The notes below the pieces were generated by a model that saw only the letters and a program-made list of their open reading frames with translations, did not search any database and was not told the DNA's origin. 64,000 nucleotides of DNA from Omphiscola glabra (Eukaryota; Mollusca; Gastropoda; Lymnaeidae). The DNA is taken from positions 31,910,315 to 31,974,314 of the forward strand of contig OZ024794.1 of the NCBI GenBank assembly GCA_964017045.1, in the 5' to 3' direction. Shown here piece by piece: positions 33,071 through 45,700 of this stretch (position 1 is the stretch's first letter; every line of letters starts with the position of its first letter). The position numbers and the translations under genes were made by a program.

Positions 33071-36000
33071 TTAGACGTGGCAGCACGTAGCGTAGGCCTG
33101 TACGCCGACCTCCTGTCCGAACCTCGGGTAGCCGTTGACGGCCACGCATTGGTCGACTCCGTTGGTCGCTGTAACAACAAGGCAGGTGATGATTATAATT
33201 TGGCAAGCTGTTTCAGCTCTCAAAAATTAGTAATTTTTATTAGTGTTCCAGTGGCGTAGAAATGGAGGGGGCGGCCCGCACCGGATGGTACTTTTGTCTA
33301 TTTATGGAATTTTTTCCTGCCAATAATTTTTTAAATTTATTTTTATTGTGGAAGCGTGGCCGGGAACAAATCTTTGTCCAACTCGGATGTCATTAAACCC
33401 TGCTACGGTCACTGGTTCCAAGATATTTACAAATCATTTAATGGTTAAAGTTATATTTTTAAAGAATCAACAACAAGAAAAGTAAACATTTGACTTAAAA
33501 GATTAATACAAATATTTCTTGGACAGTTTTTTATTTCTTTAAAGAGAAAACGGGAGGTTCAATTAAGTGTCTAGAAGGCATAACAGTTTTAGACAATCAA
33601 GAGTTTGGCATCAGACCAGGGAAACAAACAAAACATTGAAAACCTTCAATGAAAGCACCAGCCGCCTTGGCGTTCTGCGTGTACACGTTACATCCGGTCA
33701 TGACCTGGCTGGCCGGACATTGGACACTCGCTCTGTCCCCAACGGCGTGGCCGCTGGGCGCCGATTGAACGGTGGTGCATTTGATGTCCCCGCCTTTACA
33801 GCACGCGGCGTAGGAGTACACACCTGTCACAGACCAATGATGAAGGATATCAATACTGATTGGTGCATGACTTCAGTCTCCATACTACAGACTATAGGTT
33901 TTTTAAAACAACTTTTGCGACATAAAACTATATGAAGTTTTATTTGTGGCTCAGTGAGCAAAAGTGTACACTAAACAAGGTTTCATTAAAGATGTTACAA
34001 GAATTTTACTTTAGAAGGAGTTTAAAGAAGTTTTCAGTTAAACTATTCTAGAAATCAGAGTACAAGTAAACAAGAATGAAGACGAAGCGATTATGCGTCA
34101 TAAAAGGTGAAATTTTTTCAATGAACTAAATGAAATTTTCACGAAACTTGTTTAAAAAAATTTGATTGGCGGGTGTGGTGATATGTTTACCTGGCCTTGG
34201 GTCGTCATTTTGTGCTATACACGAGTCGTTGTTGAATATGGAGCCATCAGAGTCGGATACATAAGAGTAGGCAGAGCAACCTGTGGAGACATTCATTGTT
34301 CAGCTACATGGGAAAACCAAACACGAACACATTCAGAAGATAATATTAGTTAATACCACGACTATTTCAGTATGCCTGTAGTTAACTGTTGGGAGCATTA
34401 CCTAATCATGACCTAATGGTTGGTGTTAGTAAGCAGTTGGGAGCATTACCTAATCCTAACCTAATGGTTAGTTTTAGTAAGCAGTTGGGAGCATTACCTA
34501 ATCATGACCTAATGGTTAGTGTTAGTAAGCAGTTGGGAGCATTACCTAATCATGACCTAATGGTTAGTGTTAGTAAGCAGTTGGCAGCATTACCTAACGG
34601 ATAGCTGTCAGTTAGTAGCGGGGAACATTGGGAACATTACCTAATGGATATCCGTCAGAAGCACACGGTACCAGTACTTGATCATCCACGCCAGTCCCTG
34701 CAGGCCCGGCTGTCTTGTAAGTACAACTCAAGCCACTCAAACTACAACACCTGGCGATAGCTTGGGTGCCTGCAATTGCAAAACCGCCTCATTACTTTTA
34801 AAATCGATGAGCCATTAAATCAGTGCCCCCCTTCCAAACCCCTCACCTTTAAAAAAAAGTATGTTTATTTAAATACTTTTTACAATTGACATGACAGTTA
34901 TTTTGTTTTTGTATGCTTTGTTGTTGTTTTCCTTAAAAATCCAAAGAGAGATAAAATGTATTACAGACATGAGTCTGTCAAAGCTAATCTACTTAAGAAA
35001 AACATTAGATTATCGAGCCGAAGCTCATGAAGTCTTCCCCAACGCACCCCCCGCTAAACTCAACTGGCCATCAACTACTCCCCAAGAAGTCTTTATTCCA
35101 GTCGGGCCACTTAGACAGCCTCTACCCACCCTTTCACTCGATTGACTATGCGAGTGAGGCGGCACCAGAGAAGGAACACCTGACCGGCCGGGGTGCTGCT
35201 TTCACACAGCAACCGGGCCGGACTTTCTAGGGCTGGGGTGGATACGTTTTACGTGCCTATGTTCCCCCTTCCCGCCCCGAGGGGACGCGTAGGGGTTTTG
35301 AAGACGCCCTCTAATAAGGTTTACTCACACCGCAGCTGGGAGAGAAAAGAGGTCGCCTAGGGGCAGTACCCTCAAAGACTGCATATTTAGAATCATCGGT
35401 GAGCGTCGCCACGTTCCCTCACCTCATATCCATACGGCAACTCTAAACATATCCCGACCTGTTTCTGCGTTATTTTCAAATGCACTTTGTAGGAAACCAC
35501 GCAGCCGTGATCTTTCTAACGCTGTTCCCGTGCGTTACATTTGCCTTTCAGCGCAGGTCCCCTACATGGGGATCCTGTACCCCGGGTAACGTTTAAGGGG
35601 GTTTGTGGCAAACGCTTCTTTATCGACATGCCATTTTTGGGACGGACATGCCGGCTAGAGCGCCGGGGTATATGATTCTGTCAAAGTCTTCTATTGAACT
35701 TATCACCAAATATTGATAATTCAAGTGTCGAAATCGAAAGATGAGTAAAAGTCCCCCCCCCCCCCCCCCCCGGCCACCCAAACCTCTCGGCTAAGGGCTA
35801 TAAATTTAAGTAAACTCTACATACATTTTAATGTAACATGCAGTTCACCTGGTGATGCTATCAAGTCATTTGACCCATATTAGTTTGTCCACTATGTGTG
35901 ATTACATGGTTATTAAGTTTTCATTAAACAACGTTTAAAAATAATTTTGTTCGGATAAGTCCTTTATAAATTGTAATAATGAGCAATGGGGGTGGAGCTA

Positions 36001-36658
36001 AAAATTTTATAAAACATGTATACAAGTAACGTACTTGATAAGAATCTAAATTAGTGCTTCCCTAACCCCCCCACCCACCCAAGGCTCACAACCGCACATT
36101 TATTCACGCCCCTGTGCGTTTGTTGCGTTTTTTTTTTCTTTTTATGAAATAAATAGGGAAATAAAACTGCGATGTAAAAGCGGGTGAGATATTAGAATAT
36201 TAAATAAAATTAAAATAATTTTTTAAAATGCATATAAAGGATTTATACGAACAACTTTTATTTTTTAAGGGTTGTTTCATTTGTATAAATAATGGACTAA
36301 GCTAACATAGTTTGGAATACGTGATCTTCATTTTTTTTTAAAATACCAATTAAAATCAATGACAAAACTCAAAAATAGCACCTCGATTGCCATCATGTAT
36401 TTGTTTCGTGGTGGTGAACTATATCACGTGATTGCCCTGTTTTTTTTTCTTTCACTCCGTACTCCCGTACACTAACCTATCTGTGCACCCCAACCTTCCA
36501 CTGCCCTACACGCAGGCTTGCCATTGTTCACAACAAATCGCTCACCGTCTCGTCGCCACTCATTGCTCTGAAATTATCGGATCGTAATATATTTCTTTGA
36601 GGCGTAGCAGCAATGACTGTGAGCAATGTAAACTAACAAACAAACAAAAACATAAATT

Positions 36659-36728
<70 letters not shown>

Positions 36729-39700
36729 TATTTTAAACTGATCTGGGTCAGCAGCGTTTCTCTTATATAAATATTAGTTGAGTAACAAAGGATCTGCATT
36801 TGTGGTCGACCAAAGTTCAAACCTTGCTTAGAATGTCCATCGTTTGTTGTATCAAAAGAATAATATAAAGTTTGGTACTGACACAGTTGCAAAACTAGAC
36901 TTAGTGTTAGCGTAAGCGTTAATGTTAGAGTTAGTGTTAGTGCTAGGATTATTGTTAGGGTTAGTATAAGTTTAAGCGTTAGGGTTGGATTTGGGGTTAG
37001 GGTTATTGTTAGGGTTAGTGCCGCTCGGGTTCCATTGGGGAGGGGGGGGTTCTCCGATGATGTCGTCTATCACCCTTCTCATCCCCCGATTTCTTCGCCT
37101 GTTTACTGACCTTCAGATAACTGGAGCAGCTGGTTAGGACTTCGTTGTCATTGCAGGAAACATCGGTGTTTATGTCGTCTCCCACAGCGGACACAGCCGA
37201 CCACCTGGTCGTACACGTCAGCTGCTGGGCACTGGCTGTGGACGTGGCTTGGCCAATGGTCCAGAGTCCGTTACTGGTGCTCTCGTGAACAACCGTCGCC
37301 TTTTCAAATGGGTCATTCTTAGGCGGAAGCTGAATTTCATCTGCACATTAGGCACGGGAAATTAACATTTTTTTAATAGCAATTAGCTAGACGCAACCCG
37401 CCAAAATAATGGCGGCGGCAATGCGTGAACTTCCGATCTACTTCAGGTAACGCGCTTTAAAAGAATCCCAATTAATGCTAACTTCTGGAAATTTTATTTT
37501 GCGTGCCTGTTGAACAGTGTTACACCCATAAATACATACACACCTGGAGAGTTATTACTTGTGATTAAAAGAGCCCGCTCTTTTAATGGATATGCAGTGA
37601 GTTGTTTTTTTGTTTTTTTTCTTAAAGATGTTAAAATACTGAAAAATTGTTGCAATTTGCTTACTGCCATCCCCGGAGATGTCCACATTGACCGTCGCGT
37701 CAGACTTCCCCACGGAAAACGTCTGCCGTTTAATTGGCTTGTTGCGGTAATAGACGACCAGGTCGTAGTCTCCCTGGAATCCCCGGATGTTGAACGACGT
37801 CCCCGAAGACAGCGACCTGTTCACGTGGGTGCTCCATTCCTGCTTGGTCAGCTGGAGGAATCTTTGGCCGGCTTTGTCCAGCTGTTGATAGAATCGCCAA
37901 GACACTTGAGAGAGAAATCGGTACTTGTCGCTTAATTCACCTCAAATTTACTGGGGTGGTGATTTAACCGACATGTACCAAGAAATCATATCAAGTTATT
38001 CTTTCAGCTCATATGATAATTTTGTTATTTTTCAATTTAATTTTTTTTTTTTAATTCCATTAGGTCTAGATCAGCGGTTCTCAACCTGTGGGTCGCTACC
38101 CCTTTTGGGGTCGATTGAACCTTTCACAGGGGTTGCCTAGGACCATCAGAAAACACATATACTCAATAGTTATGACATATCAACGAACATTATTTGGTGA
38201 TTGGGGTTCGCCACAACACGAGGAACTGCATTAAAGGGTCGCGGCACCATGAAGGTTGAGAACCACTGGTCTAGATGTTAATATTGTTTTGGGGTGTTTT
38301 GTTTTGTTTTGTTTGTTTTTGTTTAAAATTGTTGTGATAATTATTATTAGTTTGATCATTTTACAGTGTGATTATTAATTTTCAAAGGCGTTTACCGCTA
38401 ATTTTCACAATGTTTACATTCTACGAAAATGAAACGTATCCAGTTCTCGGGATGATCGCGCGGGTCGCATATTACGCGTCATTGGCCGTAGAGTCACACA
38501 GCCAGCCGGTAACATGATACGCTTCATTGGGTCGTAGAGTCACACAGCCAGTTAACGTGATGCAGTTCAGCTGTGCCGTGTCATGACGTTTGCATTACTT
38601 GCGAAAGAGCGTATCTGTTCCCTTTGATATTTGCCATCTTTGATCACGACATCACACAGTGACGTCATGAACTGGTCTGGGTGATGATCAAACATCCGTG
38701 CTTAAAGGCTATGTGTACGTTTTGAGGGAGTGGGAGAGACGCTGAGTAATTTCGCTGGGAGAAAGATTTTGTACATTTTTGCTGGGAGTGAATCTATAAT
38801 TTTGTGATTCGAGTGTGTAGGATTTTTTCGGACGCCATCTATTTATTCTGAACACCGGTGAATATTTATTTTGCATTTTGAACTTGTCGTACGCAGGAAA
38901 CCGTTACGTAACGAAACTTGAAACTTTCAAAAACGTTTTGTGATTTGAATCTTACAACACATTTTGACAACACATCAGATCTGCAGGGGCCAGGAGGAAA
39001 GGGGTTTTTGGACTCTGTAATTGTTTTCTGTGGAAATAATGAAGGGTGTCCAACCTCCAGACAACGTAGGCTGCCCCCCTACCTTTTTAGCATTTTAATA
39101 TTTAATAGATTGTCGGATCCTGGAGCTGCTGATTCCAAAAATAGGTCAAGTTATAATATACTCCTCACCACACCATTTTTGGGGGATCCAGGAAAAAAAA
39201 TTTAATGTTTAAATTATTCCTCAAGTTACGAACTTGACACAAAAATGTATTATCTCTTTTTGATATGTACGGGTTTTCTCAGAACAAGTTTTGAAAAAAA
39301 TTTCTGTTTGATATTCCATCATTACCAATGCCAAATGAATTAATATAGACATTTTTTTAAAGAACAAATTAATGAAAAGAAGAACTGTGTGCTTACAGTG
39401 TACGTGTATCCATGGATAAGGCAAGCGTTGGGATCTTTATCGTGGTCCCAAACTCCCCAGAAAATAAGACCCTCGACCCCCGGGTGACTAAAATAAAGCC
39501 GCCATACAATCTCATACCTAAAGAAAAAAATAAATAAATATATAAATAAGTAAAAAATCTGTATCACACAAAGAGCGTTAGTCCCGTCAATGTTCATAGA
39601 TTCTAATGGCTATATTTCAGCTCCCATCACTGGGAAAACGATTGGCCTCTAACTTTGTGAATTTGATTTTTTTAATTTTATAATTATTTCTTTAGATACG

Positions 39701-42700
39701 AGGCTCGAGTTCTGCAGGAACGCATGCGAACGAAGTTCCTATACTTTTTTAGTCTGTCGCATTAAATATATATTTATTCCGGGAAAGAGATCTTGGATGC
39801 GTTGCCACACATTTTTCCCTAGGACTACCACTGTTTAGTTATAAAATAATAATGTGTTTTTTTTTGGTTGTTTTTTTTCTCTAGATTTTGTTCTATGCGT
39901 CAGTAATTTGTTATTGTTTAATGTACGTGCGCTATTTACCAATCAGCGCGTGCGTCTTCATCGTGGGCTGCCAAGTCCATCTCAGTGGCCCAGAGAGGGA
40001 CACCAGCTTGGGCCAGGATGTCCAGGCGATGCTGAATTAACCAATGTACAAAGAAGAGATGGAATGACAATATTAGAAAAAAAGAGACGCAAAAAAAAAA
40101 AAAAACACCTGTAAATACAGACTTCCAAATAAAAAAATGCTACACATTCTGCGTCAATTTATTTTTGAACACATTATTTTGTTTTACTATATAGTATAGT
40201 GCGTTCAAAAAGAAATTTTAAGAACATTTTTACGAGTGAACTGAAAAAAGATTCGACCGAATTTCCGTTCGATCAAATTTCCGTTGATCAATTTTCCGTC
40301 AAAGAAATTTCATTCAAACAAATTTCCGGTAATCACATTCGAGACTTACATGCTGGCATATACTATAGCACTATGACATGTTGTATCAGTAAGACTTACA
40401 TTCTGGCATATACTATAGCACTATAACATGTTGTATCAGTAAGACTTACATGCTGAGCACCTGGACATGTTGTATCAGTAAGACTTACATTCTGGCATAT
40501 ACTATAGCACTATGACATAATAACACTATCATTCACTTTTATTATAAAAGTCTGAACTGAAAAATTCTCAAAGCTCCCTCCTCCCCATCGCCGCTCCCCA
40601 CCCAGCCCGACCCCAAAAAGAACACTGGTAACGAAAGATCGCGTACCTTAAGCAGGGTTGGATTGGGCTGCACGTAGTCCGGCAGATGGGTCTGCACGCC
40701 AACACCGCCCAGTCCAACATTGGCAGCTTTGAATTGTTGGATTTGGGTCAAGTAAGCCTGGAGGCAGATAGAGGAGAGGGGTGGGGGAGGGGAGAAAAAA
40801 AAAGCACATCGATTTTTATAAACAGGTCAAATTTAGTACTTAGTGAATGAAAGAAATACAACAGGTCATTGAAGTATTTCGGTGGTGGTGTTCACGGTCA
40901 TCAGTTTGGTCGTTGAAAGATTACTCCTTATAAATTAAAAACTAATGAGCATTTTATGAGTTTTCATATTGCCACCCTTTTTAAATCATTTATATTAAAT
41001 CGTGAGTTTCCAGCTAGGTGGCTAAATCTTCCGACGGCTAATTGACCCATTTCCCGTCAACCTCTGGAGCTGAAACTTGGCACATGGAGTCGTTGCCGAT
41101 AGCGACACATTGTGTCAAACTTTGTTTTTAGCGGTTGTTTAATTTAATTTTTTTTTAATTATGATGTTCAAATACATTCTATGAATAAGTACCACACTAC
41201 TCTGAATAGTTATCCTACGAATTTTGTTTTAATTCATAAAATGAATATCTTGCAAACATCTTTCGATTGTTGTTTCCGACACAGAACTTAAAAAAAAAAT
41301 GTCTGCTCGGATTCCATTCATCTCCCTGTTCTTTCCTGATGAGAGAAAAATGTGGGGTTTTTTTCAAACTGAATCACCCGTGCACTATGTAGGTTCCAAT
41401 AATATGGTAACATTTTTAAGAGAATGATCAATACATTGATCGTGGGCCCTCAAAATATAGAAGAATAATATGATGGTTTTACCTACACAGCATACACAAC
41501 AACAACACAATTGGAGAAGCATTTGTAATATACAAAAAAAAAAGTGGATTTTCACTTTAAAGCTTTTTTCCCCCCAAAACTTTATACCAATTAACTTACA
41601 ATTTTTGGTCTTAACATGAACTGATGTCATCTAATATTACCAGAGTGTATTCGCCGCTGGACACCACACCGTAGTCGTTGAGGAAGAGTTTGGGTGTGGG
41701 GTCCAGCTGGTGAATAGCTTGAAACATGTGTTGTGTGTAGTGGGGGTCGCCGGTCCGGGACTCGTAGAAATTGCCGTGTACAAGTTCATTGTTGACATCC
41801 CAGTGGGAGATTCTATTGGAAGGATATGAGAGATTCTATTGGAAGGATATGAGAGATTCTATTGGAAGGATATGAGAGGTTCTATTGGAAGGATATGAGA
41901 GATTCTATAAGAAGAATATGAGAGATTCTTTTGGAAGAATGCGAGAGGTTCTTTTGGAAGGAAATGAGAGATTCTGTTGGAAGGATATGAGAGGCTCATC
42001 ATTGTTAAAAGAGAAGGATTTGAGCAGTAATCAGAATGAAGCTGCGAGTCGAACCAGAGAGAGTTGGATTATAACTCTGATAAGTTGAGGAAGTCAGTGC
42101 TAAGGCATCACTGTGTAAAATGTAGCTTTAATCAGCTGTTCCCAGCATTTTTTTCCCTCCCGTACTTTTAATCAGCTGTTTCCGTCTAAAATAAGTTGTC
42201 TACTGTCATTGAGACTAAAATAAATTGTCGTCTGCTGTCATGGAGCATAAAATTTGATCCAGAATTAAATCTAAATAAGTTAATTTGGGTGACTTACTTC
42301 CCCTTGGTTATGTTGGTCATGTAACGGATGTGTTCGTCGACCGTGTCCTTGAGCGTTTGACCAGACATTGGTGACACCCAACTGGGCTCGTTACCAGACA
42401 CAGCCCAGAACATACAGTGGCCTCGAACTTTCAGACTGAAAGCATACGAAATATTCATTTCACATGTCTTCGTTATAAACTACAGTGATTTCATTTCTTA
42501 AATATTTCTTTAGTTTAGTTAGTGGGACAGCTAGTTGTAAAGTGAACCGCAAATCCAAGGTAACAATTTGGGGGGGGGGGGGGGGTCTAATGTGATACAT
42601 CCTAGAGCAGTGGTTCTCAACCTGTGGGTCGCGACCCTTTGGGGTTCGAATGACCTTCTCCCAAGGGCCGCCTAAGCCCATCGGAAAACAATATACTAAC

Positions 42701-45700
42701 AGTTATGCGCGGTAGCAGCGAAAATAATTTTGTGTTTGGGGGGAGGGTCGCCACAGCATGATGGACTCTATTAAAGGTTCGCGGCATTAGGAAGGCTGAG
42801 AACCCCTGTCCTAGAGCTACACACCCATTTTTCCGCAACTCATCAGTAGCAGCCACGGCCATTGAAAAATCTGGATGTTCCTGAAAAGATAATTATTGGG
42901 AAAACAAGGTACAAACAGGCTCAGTACTAACTCAAGCCATTTTAGAAATAGGTTCAAAGATATAAAATATTTAAAACTAGGGCTTAACCGGGTGCAGTTT
43001 TTTTTAAACCGGTTCCGTGTATTTTGAGAAAATGCCGGGTGGATCCGAATGTTACCAACAAAAGGGATTAGCCACATGGAGGCGCGGTTTGCTGAATGAT
43101 GCTGAGAGAACAGGGAAGAGCTGGGAAGAATTCATTATACTGACAAGAGACAGTGAAAAGCGGCTTGCTTGGACAGAGGCTCTTTGATCCACAAGGAACT
43201 CATAGGATAAATGATGATGATGATAAATTTAACGCAAAAGAACCATATTGCTAAGCGGTGAGTCCCGTGTATTTCTATTTGGAACAATAGTTCTAAAGAC
43301 AGTCCTACACCCTACCATTTAAGTAAAGTACTACAAACAGTCACAAACCCCCTTGTTTATATTAATTAATATAATAGTCGTGTAAGACAAAATTCAAACT
43401 TTTTACCCGAGTTCAACCGTCACGCATGACGTTCTCTGTTTGGCAGCTTTTCCCCCCCACACATTACTATTCATATTAAACATGTGGAGTAAGGGGAGGG
43501 CCGGTTGTGGAAAGCAAGCAGCCACACCAGAAGCAAAATATATTTGAGAGACGAAGACATGGGTGCAAAAAGTAAAAAAGTTATTCGGTTTTTAGTTCAT
43601 CAAAATATTCCGAAATATCCTTTGATTGCATCGAAAAAGCGAAGGTTTGGCTTATTTAATTATGTCCTGCAGAACAATGCAAACATTTGGATATACCTCG
43701 AAGTTGTACCATGGGTCGTGTTATTCTTGACATACCTGGGTCCCCCTGTTGTACGGCCATTTGTACTCCTCTATAGTGGCCCAGTTGAACATGTAATACA
43801 GGATGTTCTGTAACTGGCGGTAGTCGGGGTTCACCAGGTAATCGCTGCGGATCTGAGTTCCGAACCCAAACAGATGTTTGGTGTGGTCAATCTGGTAGGA
43901 CACGTAGCATCACGATCATAATGGGTTACGGGTCGGGGTCGGTTTGGAAAAATGGGGGGGGGGGGGGGGCAATGAAAATGGTTATGTTATAATTTTAATT
44001 TCCTCTTTAAAAGGCTAAGATGTAGAAAATTTTAGTGAGTCAAGAATTTACTTTGAAATTTTAGTATAGGGCCAAGCATGAGCTTCTGTGCATGCAAAAT
44101 TTTGCCAGATTAAAAACAATTTTTAATATCAGATTTTGATAACTATACATGAAATTTGATTTTATCAATTTGTGTCAAAATTGTATTTGGATCGTCTGAA
44201 ATAGTGTCACTCGAAGTAATGAAACATTTAAGAATGTTAGGGTTCTGGTAAGGGGTGGGGGGAAAAAGTGTTATCTTTAAAGACTTTACTTCAACTGTTA
44301 GATCATTGACATTGAAACTGGAGGCGACGTTGAAGCTGTGGAGAAAATAAAACAGATCGTAGTTACTGATATATATAACGAAAATATGTATTTGATTTCT
44401 TAAAGAATGCCAAAATTATTTGGAAAAGCTTATTTCATACCGACTGACCCTAACGCCGGTACATTTTTACCACGATTCTTACATCTGTGGTGAATTAAAG
44501 TATGGCGATCGCTATCAAATGGAAATGTCAAGTGGGCAGTGAATGTAATTTAGTTGAGACAGTAAGACGGTAAACAGGTGTAATGCGCGAGGGTTACCCT
44601 GGTCAGATAACGACAAGGCCCTTGCACTAAGCAGCGTTGTCCACTGAAATGCCTTAACACTCTTACTGAAAGCTGATGTCACTCTCACTGACAGTTGAAG
44701 TCAATCTTACTGACAAATTTAAATGATGTCACACTTACTGACAGCTGATGTCACACTTACTGACAGCTGATGTCACACTTACTGACAGCTGATGTCACAC
44801 TTACTGACAGCTGATGTCACACTTACTGACAGCTGATGTCACACTTACTGACAGCTGATGTCACACTTACTGACAGCTGATGTCACACTTACTGACAGCT
44901 GATGTCACACTTACTGACAGCTGATGTCACACTTACTGACAGCTGATGTCACACTTACTGACAGCTGATGTCACACCTACTGACAGCTGATGTCACACTT
45001 ACTTAAAGGTGATGTTGCTTTTCCTCAGCGTCTCTATCCTTGCGTTGGCTTCGGTCTTCCAGTTCGGGTTGTCCTCCAGCTCAGTCAGTGACACGTCATC
45101 AAAGTAAAACTCAGCATTGGGCTCAGGCCCCTCCAGGTACAGTTTGGATATAGTGGTAGCTATGTGGCCATGCAGGTGAGAATGTATTAAACTTTTGCTT
45201 GTTGAAATACGCCGGCAGATCGTTTTAATTCAACCCAGCCTTTATATCAAATAAAGTGTAGACTTTTAAGGGGCATGCTTTTCTTTAAGTATCATACCTA
45301 AGAGTTAAATTATAATCCCAAAATTTGTGACTGGAATTTCGTTTACATGTATAGAATGCACTCTCGTAAAATGTACAAATAATATTTTTTTTAAAATAAC
45401 ATCAAATAAAAAATAAATAATAATATTCGTGCAGATGAGTAAATGATAGTTGTAAATTTTACAAATAATACTATTTTTGAAAAGTGAGTGTGACCTTTGA
45501 TTGCAATAATACAACAATGTTACCTCTGTTGGGTACTGTAAAGTCAGCACCCAGTTGGACCCATCCGTCGGCAGCAGAAATGTAAGGGCGATTGGTTATC
45601 TGAAAATAGTTGTCCTCACCTGAAATGTACGTTAAACAAGCTGGATATATGTTTCCACCCCGAAAGAAAATGGAGATGCATAGGACACACCACTCGGGAA

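Larger units (their letters stand above)
33071..37340 (-). other. Cysteine-rich three-repeat C-terminal region of gene c (exons 14-19)
   Basis: Exons 37111-37340, 36477-36567, 34641-34769, 34191-34280, 33644-33823, 33071-33168. Each repeat has a basic C-x-C or CC start, a VxCxxxxxLTSC / VPCxSDGYPLGGC / VQCPxxQVMTGC core, and a later lone Cys (ACRAVEGWG, SCIAQNDD, QCVAVNGY). The CC pairs (ARCCSL, AACCKG, ATCCHV) and the LTGC-type turn are like the V domain of PCSK9; that assignment is from memory of the family and needs a profile search. Introns 15-18 are all in phase 1, so exons 16, 17 and 18 are symmetric 1-1 exons, as is usual for shuffled extracellular modules. Confidence 0.65.
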
